Below, in pieces: positions 49,520 through 58,467 of a stretch of DNA of 64,000 nucleotides (the stretch's first letter is position 1; every line of letters begins with the position of its first letter). The DNA comes from Pseudomonas violetae (GTDB taxonomy: Bacteria > Pseudomonadota > Gammaproteobacteria > Pseudomonadales > Pseudomonadaceae). The stretch spans positions 1-64,000 of the forward strand of contig NZ_JAKNRW010000021.1 of the NCBI RefSeq assembly GCF_023072615.1, read 5' to 3'. The translations under genes and the position numbers were made by a program. Below the pieces are notes generated by a model that saw only the letters and a list, made by a program, of their open reading frames with translations, was not told the DNA's origin and did not search any database.

Positions 49520-50443
49520 TTATTGGGGCTGGAATCCTCGCCGGCCTTGCAGGCCGCCAGTGTGGATGAAGATCAGGCGTGCTCCTTTTTTGAGTCTGCC
49601 AGCTTCGATGTACTGTTTTAGCGCAAACAGTGCTTTGCCTGTATAGAGCGGTTCCAGTGGAATACCGCTGGCCTGCTCGGTCTTTTCGATAAAACCAAGC
49701 AACTGTGGATCGACCTTGGCGAATCCGCCGCGACTGGCGTCGAGCAATTCATATGCGCTCAGGGGCGAGCCGGCCTGCCGCACGATTGATTCAACCTGCT
49801 GTGCCACGCCATGACCGCCCGGCACCGTCAGCGCGCCGTGCACCGGATGCACTCCCGCCTCAGCAAGCACCAGGCCGGCCAGGGTAGTACCGGTTCCACA
49901 GGCCAGCCACCAACCGTCGTAATCGCTCCAACCCAGGCTGTTCAACCGCTGCGCGACCATCGACTTGAGTTGCATGCAACCTTTGGCCCCGAGCAAACCG
50001 CCCCCCCCTTCCGGCACCGCCTGCAAGCCAGGATACAGGCCGTGCCAGGGGTCCCAGAAACCCGCGTCATGCCGGGCGCGATAGCCGCCATAACCCAGCC
50101 AATGCAATTGCATGCCAAAAGCCTGCAAGTCTTGCACGGTCGGAGTGTCCTGCGGATGACCGCGCAACAGACCCACGGTGGCGAACCCGAAACGCTTGCC
50201 CGCCGCCGCTAATGCGTGGAGATGATTGGAGTAGGCGCCGCCAAGGCTGATGATGCCTTTGGCACCGGCGAAGTCTGCGACCTTCAGGTGCTCGATGAGC
50301 TTGAACCATTTGTTGCCGCTGATCAGCGGGTCGATCTGGTCGAGGCGCAGGATCGCGACTTCGATGCTGGATTGCGATAGCCAATCAAGCTGAAGGCGTT
50401 CGAGGGGGGCTTGAGGGAGCCAGTCGCAGGAGTGGAGAAGCAT
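49520..50443 (-). CDS. ACC deaminase / D-cysteine desulfhydrase-family PLP enzyme
   Basis: This 307-residue fold-type II PLP enzyme has SGNKWFKLIEHL with PLP lysine Lys45, ISLGGAYSNHLHALAAAGKRFG, WLACGTGTTLAGLVLA and FIHTGGLQGRRGF. The family covers ACC deaminase and D-cysteine desulfhydrase. It is shorter than true ACC deaminase (about 338 residues), so I cannot pick the substrate. The start at 50443 gives MLLHSCDWLPQAPLERL; two upstream in-frame ATGs (50473, 50512) are less likely. Confidence 0.85.
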   Translation of the reverse strand: MLLHSCDWLPQAPLERLQLDWLSQSSIEVAILRLDQIDPLISGNKWFKLIEHLKVADFAGAKGIISLGGAYSNHLHALAAAGKRFGFATVGLLRGHPQDTPTVQDLQAFGMQLHWLGYGGYRARHDAGFWDPWHGLYPGLQAVPEGGGGLLGAKGCMQLKSMVAQRLNSLGWSDYDGWWLACGTGTTLAGLVLAEAGVHPVHGALTVPGGHGVAQQVESIVRQAGSPLSAYELLDASRGGFAKVDPQLLGFIEKTEQASGIPLEPLYTGKALFALKQYIEAGRLKKGARLIFIHTGGLQGRRGFQPQ

Positions 50444-50529
50444 TGATGCCGACTCTAGGTAACAAGCCGGCATATTAGCAGCCCAGTTGTGGCGAAGGTG
50501 TTTGCTCACCACTGTTAGGGAGTGGGGCG

Positions 50530-52569
50530 TTACAACTGCGCAGCCAGCCGCGAACCCTGGTTAATTGCGCGTTTAGCATCCAGCTCTGCCGCCACATCCG
50601 CACCGCCGATCAGGTGCACGCTCTGTCCCGCCGCGACCAGGCCATCTTGTAACTCACGCAATGGATCCTGCCCGGCGCAGATCACGATATTGTCCACCGC
50701 CAGCACCTGGGGCTCGCCGGTTTCGCCAATGCGGATATGCAAACCCTGGTCGTCGATTTTCAGGTACTCGACGCTGTTGAGCATCTGTACCCGTTTGTTT
50801 TTCAAACCCGTGCGGTGAATCCAGCCGGTGGTCTTGCCCAAGCCGTCGCCGACCTTGGATTTCTTTCGCTGCAGCAGAAACACTTCACGGGCAGGGGCAT
50901 GTGGCTCAGCCTTGATACCCGCTACGCCGCCACGCGCCTGCAGATCCGTATCGATGCCCCACTCTTTCCAGAACGCTGCCCGATCCAGGCTGGTCGACAC
51001 GCCCTGGTGCACCAGGAACTCCGAGACGTCGAAACCGATGCCGCCCGCACCGATCACCGCCACGCGCTTACCCACCGGTTTGCGCTCGAGGATAACGTCC
51101 AGGTAACTCAACACCTTGGCATTTTCGACGCCCGCAATCGCCGGAGTTCTCGGCGCAATACCGGTGGCGAGGATGATCTCGTCGAAACCACCGTCCACCA
51201 GTTGCGCGACATCGACACGGGTGTTCAGGCACAGCTCAACGTGGGTGGTCTGCAGTTTGCGAGCGAAATAGCGCAGGGTTTCAGAGAACTCTTCCTTGCC
51301 CGGCACGCGCTTGGCGATATTGAACTGCCCACCGATCTCGCTGGCCGAATCGAACAGCGTCACCTGGTGGCCGCGCTCTGCGGCCACCGTGGCCGCCGAC
51401 AAACCGGCAGGACCGGCACCCACGACAGCAATTTTTTTGATCTGCTGCACCGGCAGGTAGTTGAGCTCGGTTTCATGGCAGGCCCGCGGGTTCACCAGGC
51501 AGCTGGTCAATTTGCCGCCGAAGGTGTGGTCCAGGCACGCCTGGTTACAGCCGATGCAGGTGTTGATTTCGTCGGCGCGGCCAGCGGCGGCCTTGTTGAC
51601 GAAGTCAGCGTCGGCGAGGAATGGACGCGCCATCGACACCATATCGGCATCGCCTTCGGCGAGAATCTGCTCGGCGACTTCCGGCGTGTTGATGCGGTTG
51701 GTGGTGATCAGGGGAATGCTCACCGAACCTCGCAGCTTGGCCGTGACTTTGCTGAACGCGGCGCGCGGCACCTTGGTGGCGATAGTCGGGATCCGCGCTT
51801 CGTGCCAGCCGATACCGGTGTTGATGATGGTCGCCCCGGCCTGTTCGATGGCCTTGGCCAGGGTAACGATTTCTTCCCAGGAACTGCCGCCTTCCACCAG
51901 GTCGAGCATCGACAGGCGGAAGATGATGATGAAGTTCGGGCCTACCGCTTCGCGCACTCGACGGACGATTTCCACCGGCAGGCGCATGCGATTTTCGTAG
52001 CTGCCACCCCAGCGGTCGGTGCGGTGGTTGGTGTGAGCCACGAGGAACTGGTTAATGAAGTAGCCTTCGGACCCCATGATCTCCACGCCGTCGTACTCGG
52101 CTTTCTGTGCCAGGGTCGAGCAGGTGACGAAATCACTGATCTGTTTCTCGATGCCTTCCTCGTCCAGCTCTTTAGGCTTGAACGGATTGATCGGTGCCTG
52201 GATCGCACTCGGTGCGACCTGTTTCGGGCTGTAGGCATAACGGCCGGCGTGCAGGATCTGCATGCAGATCTTGCCGCCCGCCTCGTGCACGGCGCGGGTG
52301 ACGATCAGGTGTTTGAGCGCTTCTTCCTCGGTGGTGAGCTTGGCTGCACCGGAATACACCCCGCCCTCGTCGTTTGGGCCAATGCCGCCGGTGACCATCA
52401 GGCCGACCCCGCCAAGGGCGCGTTCGGCAAAGTACGCCGCCATGCGTTCGAACCCACCCGGCTTCTCTTCAAGACCGGTGTGCATCGACCCCATCAGGGT
52501 ACGGTTGCGCAGCGTGGTAAAACCCAGGTCCAGCGGGGCCAGCAGGTGCGGGTAATGGGCGGCGGTCAT
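50530..52569 (-). CDS. fadH: 2,4-Dienoyl-CoA reductase (NADPH)
   Basis: This 679-residue protein is needed for beta-oxidation of unsaturated fatty acids. The N-terminal old-yellow-enzyme TIM barrel binds FMN (NRTLMGSMHTGLEEKPGGFERMAAYFAERA). The 4Fe-4S site is in INTCIGCNQACLDHTFGGKLTSCLVNPRAC, and FAD and NADPH domains follow (IAVVGAGPAGLSAATVAAERGHQVTLFDS; RVAVIGAGGIGFDVSEFL). GGAG seven bases before the ATG at 52569 fixes the start. Single gene. Confidence 0.97.
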   Translation of the reverse strand: MTAAHYPHLLAPLDLGFTTLRNRTLMGSMHTGLEEKPGGFERMAAYFAERALGGVGLMVTGGIGPNDEGGVYSGAAKLTTEEEALKHLIVTRAVHEAGGKICMQILHAGRYAYSPKQVAPSAIQAPINPFKPKELDEEGIEKQISDFVTCSTLAQKAEYDGVEIMGSEGYFINQFLVAHTNHRTDRWGGSYENRMRLPVEIVRRVREAVGPNFIIIFRLSMLDLVEGGSSWEEIVTLAKAIEQAGATIINTGIGWHEARIPTIATKVPRAAFSKVTAKLRGSVSIPLITTNRINTPEVAEQILAEGDADMVSMARPFLADADFVNKAAAGRADEINTCIGCNQACLDHTFGGKLTSCLVNPRACHETELNYLPVQQIKKIAVVGAGPAGLSAATVAAERGHQVTLFDSASEIGGQFNIAKRVPGKEEFSETLRYFARKLQTTHVELCLNTRVDVAQLVDGGFDEIILATGIAPRTPAIAGVENAKVLSYLDVILERKPVGKRVAVIGAGGIGFDVSEFLVHQGVSTSLDRAAFWKEWGIDTDLQARGGVAGIKAEPHAPAREVFLLQRKKSKVGDGLGKTTGWIHRTGLKNKRVQMLNSVEYLKIDDQGLHIRIGETGEPQVLAVDNIVICAGQDPLRELQDGLVAAGQSVHLIGGADVAAELDAKRAINQGSRLAAQL

Positions 52570-52778
52570 TGGTAACTCCACATCGAACGATCACGGAAAA
52601 AGTGCAGGAGCTCTGCGGCCCCCGTCATTCATGTTGGACAGACTAAGAGTCGCGCAGCCATCGCTCAATGACCGAAACTGACAACTTATTGATCCAAATG
52701 CGCAGCGCCCCTTGGCAATCGCCAGCGTGGGCCCTACCCTAGTCTCGAACCCTGCACACGGCCGTTGACTGTTTCCCC

Positions 52779-53909
52779 ATGCGCAAACTTCTGTACCTGA
52801 CTTTATCCATGGCAATTATCGCCGCCCTGACGACCTACGCAATGTGGGCCGCCGACCGTCCGGTGGGACATTATCTCTCCGACCTACGTATCGATCTTGC
52901 CGTCGACCAAGGTACCCCGGGCAACCATGGCAACCTGCTAGGTATCCAGCCCGAGCTGTTCCCCACTGACTATCAAAGCCCGGCGCGCCTGCATCGCAAA
53001 CTGGCGGCTTATCTGCAGAAGGCTCAGGAACAGGGCCTGCTCAACGACAAGACCATCGTCGTGCTGCCGGAACATGTCGGCACCTGGCTGATGGTGAGCG
53101 GTGAAAAGGACGAGTTGTACCAGGCTACCACTCTGAAGGAAGCCATGAACTGGCTGGCTGCGAGCAACCCCTTGAAGTTCGCCAAGGCATGGGTCAGCGC
53201 CAAAGGTGACAACCGCCTGGACGACGCCTATTTGCGCATGAAGGCCAAGGGCATGGCCAAGGACTACCAGGCGCTGTTCGGTGGCCTGGCGAAAGAATTC
53301 AACGTGACCCTGGTCGCAGGCTCCATCGTGCTACCTGAACCGAGCGTCATCGACGGCAGGCTGAAAATCGGCCGTGGGGCGCTGTTCAATAGCAGCGTGG
53401 TGTTTGGTCACGACGGTTTGCCGATTGGCCAGCCACAACGGCAGATCCATCCCGTGTTCGATCAAACTGATGTGATCGCTGCCAATGGCGAGCACGCGAT
53501 GAATGTCGTCGAGACACCGGCCGGACGCCTCGGCGTATTGATCGGCAGCGACAGCTGGTATCCGGACAACTACCGCAAACTCAACGAACAGGGTGCGCAA
53601 CTGGTTGCAGTACCGGCTTATATCACCGGCCGCGGGGCATGGGATAAACCATGGCGCGGCTTCAAAGGCCTGGCCACTCCGAGTTCGGTCAGCCTCAAGG
53701 CCGGTGAGCTCAGTGAAGGCCAGGCCTGGCAACGCCTGACTCTGACTGCGCAACCACCTAGCAGCCAGGCCATCGGCGGCATGAGCGTGTTCCTGCGCGG
53801 CCAGTTCTGGGACAAGGGCAGCGCCGGCCACAGCTTTCTCAGCAGCAACGGGCAGCATCTCGCCGACGGCGACGCCCGCGGCGCACGCCTTCTGAACCTC
53901 TGGCTGTAA
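52779..53909 (+). CDS. Nitrilase-superfamily protein lacking the catalytic cysteine
   Basis: This 376-residue protein has an N-terminal signal or anchor (MRKLLYLTLSMAIIAALTTYAMWA), then a carbon-nitrogen hydrolase fold: VVLPEHVGTWL (Glu98 at the general-base site), LFNSSVVFGHDGLPIG and RLGVLIGSDSWYPDNYRKL. In active members this last strand reads (I)C(Y/E)D with the nucleophile; here it is Gly256-Ser257-Asp. So amidase activity is not expected unless chemistry differs. It runs into an AraC-type gene three bases later and may act with it as an exported binding or scaffold protein. Confidence 0.8.
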   Translation: MRKLLYLTLSMAIIAALTTYAMWAADRPVGHYLSDLRIDLAVDQGTPGNHGNLLGIQPELFPTDYQSPARLHRKLAAYLQKAQEQGLLNDKTIVVLPEHVGTWLMVSGEKDELYQATTLKEAMNWLAASNPLKFAKAWVSAKGDNRLDDAYLRMKAKGMAKDYQALFGGLAKEFNVTLVAGSIVLPEPSVIDGRLKIGRGALFNSSVVFGHDGLPIGQPQRQIHPVFDQTDVIAANGEHAMNVVETPAGRLGVLIGSDSWYPDNYRKLNEQGAQLVAVPAYITGRGAWDKPWRGFKGLATPSSVSLKAGELSEGQAWQRLTLTAQPPSSQAIGGMSVFLRGQFWDKGSAGHSFLSSNGQHLADGDARGARLLNLWL

Positions 53910-53912
53910 GGC

Positions 53913-54953
53913 ATGAAACCGCTGCCAATGCGTCTTGGAGACTTGTCGGTGGGCTTCGTCCATAGCCTGGCCGATGCGGTGCGCAGCCACGACCTGGACC
54001 CGCAGCCTTTGCTCGAACAATACGGGCTGGACGCCGCACGCTTGAGCGAAGCCGGTGCCCGGTTATCGATCCCGCGCTACATGCGCCTGGGCCACAGCGC
54101 CATTCAACTGACTGGCGATCCCGCCTTGGGCCTGCGCATGGGCCAGCTGAGTCGATTGAGTCAGGCCGGCTTGGCGGGTATCACCGCCTCCCAGGCCCCG
54201 ACAGTGCGCGAAGGGGCCCGCTGCCTGATTCGCTTTGAAGCCCTGTACGGGTCCAATTACCGTGGCCAATCGAGCTTTCACGAAGACGCCCAAGGAGCCT
54301 GGTTGCGCTTCTATTCCATTAGCCCCTACAACAGCTACAACCGCTTCGTGGTGGATTCGATCATCTCTGGATGGTTGCACCAACTTTCTAGTCTGTGCCC
54401 TGCCCCGTTGCGTGCCGAACGCATCGAAGTCGAGTTCCAGACTCCAGACTACGCCCAAGCTTACGAAGGCCTGGGTGATTGCCCGATTCAGTTTGGCAGC
54501 GAGCAAAACCAGCTGCGCTTGAGCCTCGCCAGCCTCGGTCAACGCAATGCGGAGCACTGCCCCAGCACCTGGCGCCACCTGCTGCAGCTGTGTGAACGGG
54601 AATTGGAACAATTGACCCGCACTCGCAGCCTGCGCGAACGCATCACTCAGCTGCTGGGGCCGTTATTGAATGGTGGCCGGGAACCCGACCTGGAGGAAGT
54701 GGCCGCACGCCTGAAGCTGCCCACCTGGACCTTGCGGCGCAAGCTTGCCGAGGAAGGCACGCAATTTCGCGCAATACTCAACGACACCCGTCGCGACTTG
54801 GCCATGACCTACATTCGTGACACCGAACTGGCATTCGGAGAGATAGCCTATTTGCTGGGCTTTGCTTCAGCCGAAGCCTTTCAACGGGCGTTCAAGCGCT
54901 GGAGCGCCCAGACCCCCGGAGAATTTCGTCGAAGCCATCGCCAATCCGCCTGA
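53913..54953 (+). CDS. AraC-family regulator (arabinose-binding-domain type)
   Basis: This 346-residue protein has an N-terminal part (about 20-205) of the Arabinose_bd/OruR type (LADAVRSHDLDPQPLLEQYGLDAARLSEAGARLSIPRYMRL) and a C-terminal AraC HTH pair: DLEEVAARLKLPTWTLRRKLAEEGTQFRAILNDTRRDLAMTYIRDTELAFGEIAYLLGFASAEAFQRAFKRWSAQTPGEFRR. It starts three bases after the nitrilase-fold gene, so the two are co-transcribed. Effector unknown. Confidence 0.92.
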   Translation: MKPLPMRLGDLSVGFVHSLADAVRSHDLDPQPLLEQYGLDAARLSEAGARLSIPRYMRLGHSAIQLTGDPALGLRMGQLSRLSQAGLAGITASQAPTVREGARCLIRFEALYGSNYRGQSSFHEDAQGAWLRFYSISPYNSYNRFVVDSIISGWLHQLSSLCPAPLRAERIEVEFQTPDYAQAYEGLGDCPIQFGSEQNQLRLSLASLGQRNAEHCPSTWRHLLQLCERELEQLTRTRSLRERITQLLGPLLNGGREPDLEEVAARLKLPTWTLRRKLAEEGTQFRAILNDTRRDLAMTYIRDTELAFGEIAYLLGFASAEAFQRAFKRWSAQTPGEFRRSHRQSA

Positions 54954-54956
54954 GAC

Positions 54957-55043
54957 CTAGAGCTCAGTAGCATCTTCTGCAGGCTCCAGCGGATCGAGTT
55001 CAAATGCCTGATACTCGAGCAGTTCTTCTTGATATTCGTCCAT
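54957..55043 (-). CDS. 28-residue acidic micro-ORF
   Basis: ATG at 55043 encodes MDEYQEELLEYQAFELDPLE followed by PAEDATEL and a TAG. GAGGGATGT lies about 4-10 bases before the ATG, a good ribosome site. The composition is strongly acidic (10 Asp/Glu) and free of Lys/Arg. Its stop codon lies four bases after the convergent AraC gene. It looks like a real small gene; I do not know a function. Confidence 0.65.
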   Translation of the reverse strand: MDEYQEELLEYQAFELDPLEPAEDATEL

Positions 55044-55256
55044 TGTTACATCCCTCACTGCTCGTTAAAAACATTGCCTGATTAAATGACCAGCGCCTTG
55101 AGCATAAAGTGCCCGCATGAAAGAAAAATGACGCAGGCACGCCGCTCGGCCGCTACTCAATAAAACGTAGCAGGCACCTGGTGATTTATCGCAGGTTTGT
55201 TTCGAGACAGGCCGTAGAACTACGGCCGGGGTGACGTGGATCAATTCAACCAAATG

Positions 55257-56117
55257 TTACTGGCCCGAAGCAGGCATGGCCGGGATCGGCTCGCTGGGAG
55301 GCGGCAGGCTCGATTCAGGTGGCGGCGTGATCGCTTCAGTAGACGGCGCAGGCTCGCTGACTTCGACTGGCGTGATCGGTGCATCTTCAGCCGGTGGAGC
55401 AATAGGCTCGGAGGCAGTTGGTGCCGTTTCGACCACGGCTGGAGCAGGTTCCGCTACCGGTGCTGCGGGCGACGGCTCGGCAGCCGGTGCTGGTGTTGAA
55501 GGAGGTGCCAACGCAGCCGGTGCGGCATTGGTTTCAGGCATGCCCAGATCTGTTTTTGGTTTTTGCGGAATGTGTGCAGCTTTTTTTGCCTCCGGCGGCA
55601 GGAACAGTTCGACCAAGGCAAAAAAGCGTTCGTAGAACTTCGCAGACGACACCGTTTCGCTGGCCACCTTGACCATCGAATCATCGGACGAACCGATGGG
55701 CATCGACACCGAGCCCAACACGCCGACACCCAGGCTGGCGGAATTGTTGGTTTTCTTCAATGCATAGCGGTCCTGCAGGGCGTTGGCGAACACGGTCGCG
55801 TGGTGCCCTTCGCTACCGTCATCGGCACACACCACACTGAAGCTGATCTCCATATGGGTTTCGCCGGTCTGTTGAAAACTCTTGTGACCACTCACCAACT
55901 TTGGATCGCTGCTGGTGATGATATAGCCTTGGCTCAGCAGAGCCCGACGGGCGGCTTCGCAGGTTTGTGCGTCCGTCACCGGGTAATTGCGTGAAAACGT
56001 ACCGGAGTCATCGAAGTTCTCATGCTCGTAGATGGCGGCCTTCTTCGACGAACAGCCAGCAGCAGCGCCCAGCACCAACGCCAGCCCGACAACACGCATG
56101 GGAAATGATCTAAACAT
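55257..56117 (-). CDS. DUF2242-like lipoprotein with Pro/Ala-rich tail
   Basis: This 286-residue protein has a signal peptide with lipobox AAAGCSS (Cys about 22). A globular domain at about 25-185 includes NYPVTDAQTCEAARRALLSQGYIITSSDPKLVSGHKSFQQTGETHMEISFSVVCADD and KFYERFFALVELFLPPEA. A long low-complexity Pro/Ala/Glu tail (about 195-286) would span periplasm or wall. The match to DUF2242 is from memory. AGGA precedes the ATG. Confidence 0.8.
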   Translation of the reverse strand: MFRSFPMRVVGLALVLGAAAGCSSKKAAIYEHENFDDSGTFSRNYPVTDAQTCEAARRALLSQGYIITSSDPKLVSGHKSFQQTGETHMEISFSVVCADDGSEGHHATVFANALQDRYALKKTNNSASLGVGVLGSVSMPIGSSDDSMVKVASETVSSAKFYERFFALVELFLPPEAKKAAHIPQKPKTDLGMPETNAAPAALAPPSTPAPAAEPSPAAPVAEPAPAVVETAPTASEPIAPPAEDAPITPVEVSEPAPSTEAITPPPESSLPPPSEPIPAMPASGQ

Positions 56118-56306
56118 TGAACATCCTGAAGAAAACAGTTCGGGGCGTATTGTGCAACAGAACGATGCTTAGCGTCGCATCGATTGCGTCTTGTAACAAT
56201 TGCAGCTTAGTTGACCATCATTTCAGGCAAGCATTCCCTGTGGGAGTCCGCTTGCCGTCGATAGCAATGGTCAATTTTGCGCCGCCATAGCTGCTACGCG
56301 AGCATA

Positions 56307-56336
56307 AAAAACCCCAACCGAATGGCTGGGGTTTTT
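56307..56336. terminator. Terminator downstream of ppiD
   Basis: AAAAACCCCA-A-CC, loop GAAT, GG-C-TGGGGTTTTT. On the minus strand it follows ppiD and has a long T-run. Confidence 0.92.
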
Positions 56337-56361
56337 GTCTAACGTGAGGCTTGCTCAGGCA

Positions 56362-58233
56362 TCAGAAACGCTTGATGTCTGCAGCGCTCTCCAACTGTTT
56401 GCGGTATGCCGCAAAATCCTGCTGGCCAATGCGCGAGGCGAGGAAGCGACGGTATTGAGCCTTCTCTTCGTCGGTCGGTGCAGCGCCTTCATTGACGCCG
56501 TTCAGTCGCACGATCACCAGGCTGCCATCAGCCAAGGTCACGCTGCTATAGGTCGATTGATCCTTGGCAGCCGGCTTCGGCATGCGGAACAACGCTTGCA
56601 GGACAGTCGGGTCAACCCCTTCCTGACCGCGAGTGGCGGCTTCGATGACTACCCAACCTTCACCGTCAATGGCCTTGTCCGCTGGCGCTTTACCCTCGCG
56701 CAGGCTGGCGATCAGCTCGTCGGCCTTGGTCTTGGCAGCAGCACTGGCGTGCTCCTTGGCCAACTGCGAACGAATGCTGGCATTGACGCTTTCCAGCGGC
56801 AGTTGTGCAGGCTTCAGGTGCTCCTTGGCCCGCAGCACGATAACGGTTTCAGGATCCAGTTCGATGGCGGTGCTGTTGGCACCTTCACTCAGTACTTCTG
56901 GGCTGAACGCTGCAGTGACCACGGCACGATTGGCCGCAACACCTTCGCCACCCTCACGACCAAACGGCTTGGAGGTATGCACGGTCAGCTTAAGGTCCTG
57001 TGCCGGCTGGGCCAGGTCGGAGGCTTCGAACGCCGAATCTTCGAGCTGCTTGGTAGCTTCGACGAAACGCCGCTCTACCTGCTGGGTTTTCAGTTCGCGG
57101 GTCAGCTTGTCCTTCAGACGGGCAAACGTCGGCACTTCAGGTGCTTCCACGCCCAACAGCTTGATCAGGTGGAAACCGTAATCGGTGCGAACTGGTGCCG
57201 AAACCTGATCCTTGGCCAGCGCGTACAACGCAGTTTCGAAGGCCGGATCATAAACACCCTGCCCTGCATAACCGAGGTCACCGCCGTTGTTGGCCGAACC
57301 TGGATCCTGGGAAACCTCCTTGGCCAGTGCCTCGAACTTCTCGCCTTTGGCCAGGCGAGCCTGAATCTCTTCGATCTTCGCCTTGGCTTGCGCCTCGGTG
57401 ACCTTGTCATTCACTTCGATCAGGATATGCGCAGCCCGACGTTGCTCGGACAGGTTCGCGATCTCTTTCTGATAAGCCGCCTGCAGGTCTTCGTCCTTGA
57501 CGCTAACCTGATCGAAGAAGGAGGACTTCTTCATTTCGACGTAATCGATGATCACCTCGTCCGGCGTCATGAATTCCTTGGCGTGTTCGTCGTAGTAAGC
57601 CTTGACCTCATCGTCAGTCAGCTTCACAGCCGCCGGATCGGCCTTGACATTCAAGGTCGCGAAATCGCGGGTCTGTTTTTCCAGACGAGCAAACGAAAGC
57701 ACCTGGGCATCGGTGACAAAACCGCTGCCCGCGAGGCCTGCGCGCAGTTGGCCGATCAACATTTCCTGACTCAGCATCTGACGGAATTGCATCCGGCTGT
57801 AACCCAATTGACGGATCACCTGATCAAAACGCTCGGCGCTGAACTTGCCGTCCACCTGGAATTCAGGGGTCTGCAGGATCACTTGATCCAGCGCGGCCTC
57901 AGAAAATGCGAACTTCGAGTCCTGTGCACCTTGCAGCAACAGTTTACGGTCGATCAGGCCCTTGAGGGCCGATTCGCGCAGCATTTTCTCGTCGAGCAGC
58001 GAGGCATCGAAATCCTTGCCCAGCTGTTGCATCAGCTGGCGGCGTTGCATATCAACCGCCTGGCTTAGCTCGCTCTGACTGATCTCTTCACCGTTGACCT
58101 TGGCCGCGTCCTGGCTATTACTCGTAGCCTGGAATATGGCTTCGACACCGGTGAAAGCCATCAGTACAACGATGATCCCGATAATGGTTTTGGCAATCCA
58201 GCCTTGTGAATTGTCCCTGATATTCTGCAGCAT
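56362..58233 (-). CDS. ppiD: PpiD, periplasmic folding chaperone
   Basis: This 623-residue inner-membrane-anchored protein has a membrane helix at about 16-35 (IIGIIVVLMAFTGVEAIFQ). The SurA-like chaperone N-domain covers about 40-225, and a parvulin domain at about 265-360 (AAHILIEVNDKVTEAQAKAKIEEIQARLAKGEKFEALAKEVSQDPGSANNGGDLGYAGQG) is probably inactive as in E. coli. A second chaperone half follows. It sits at the SecYEG exit and helps outer-membrane and periplasmic proteins fold. Gene order hupB-ppiD is conserved, but here a tRNA-like element lies between. Confidence 0.95.
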   Translation of the reverse strand: MLQNIRDNSQGWIAKTIIGIIVVLMAFTGVEAIFQATSNSQDAAKVNGEEISQSELSQAVDMQRRQLMQQLGKDFDASLLDEKMLRESALKGLIDRKLLLQGAQDSKFAFSEAALDQVILQTPEFQVDGKFSAERFDQVIRQLGYSRMQFRQMLSQEMLIGQLRAGLAGSGFVTDAQVLSFARLEKQTRDFATLNVKADPAAVKLTDDEVKAYYDEHAKEFMTPDEVIIDYVEMKKSSFFDQVSVKDEDLQAAYQKEIANLSEQRRAAHILIEVNDKVTEAQAKAKIEEIQARLAKGEKFEALAKEVSQDPGSANNGGDLGYAGQGVYDPAFETALYALAKDQVSAPVRTDYGFHLIKLLGVEAPEVPTFARLKDKLTRELKTQQVERRFVEATKQLEDSAFEASDLAQPAQDLKLTVHTSKPFGREGGEGVAANRAVVTAAFSPEVLSEGANSTAIELDPETVIVLRAKEHLKPAQLPLESVNASIRSQLAKEHASAAAKTKADELIASLREGKAPADKAIDGEGWVVIEAATRGQEGVDPTVLQALFRMPKPAAKDQSTYSSVTLADGSLVIVRLNGVNEGAAPTDEEKAQYRRFLASRIGQQDFAAYRKQLESAADIKRF

Positions 58234-58335
58234 GCGTCCCCCAGAAACGGTTGAACTTCAAAATTAGGCAACCGTGGAGCGTGGGTAGAATCCGGATAGA
58301 AGAAAGGCGCATCCGAGGATGCGCCTTCTCGTAAC

Positions 58336-58414
58336 TGGCGGAGCGGACCGAGGGGATCGAACGTGCGACCCTCGGCGTCTCGGACCGGCGACTCGCCGAC
58401 TGGACTACCGCTCC
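58336..58414 (-). tRNA. tRNA-Asp-like element, degenerate or refolded
   Basis: Read on the minus strand it begins GGAGCGGTAGTCCAGTCGG and ends TCCGCTCCGCCA, matching Pseudomonas tRNA-Asp ends, with encoded CCA and a perfect 7-bp acceptor stem. The body has changed. The anticodon position reads GAG in place of GTC, the invariant U33 is C, the anticodon stem has a mismatch, and the T-arm no longer pairs normally. Instead CCGAGGG pairs perfectly with CCCTCGG across a 14-base loop, and a G-T-CGGCG/CGCCG-G-T hairpin replaces the D-arm. It is a pseudo-tRNA or a structured RNA derived from tRNA-Asp, not a decoding tRNA. Confidence 0.7.
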
Positions 58415-58467
58415 GCTGCCAGGTCAGGCATGACCCCGACCCGGATAGGCAAAAACCTGAATCGAAC

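Noticed and set aside
50737..52575. 612-codon open frame on the plus strand opposite fadH
   Set aside because: High-GC shadow; fadH on the other strand is complete with cofactor motifs, and the antisense has no ribosome site or recognisable domain.
56335..58068. 577-codon open frame opposite ppiD, and a 453-codon frame opposite liuA (28878-30239)
   Set aside because: Both are third-position-GC shadows of well-identified genes.
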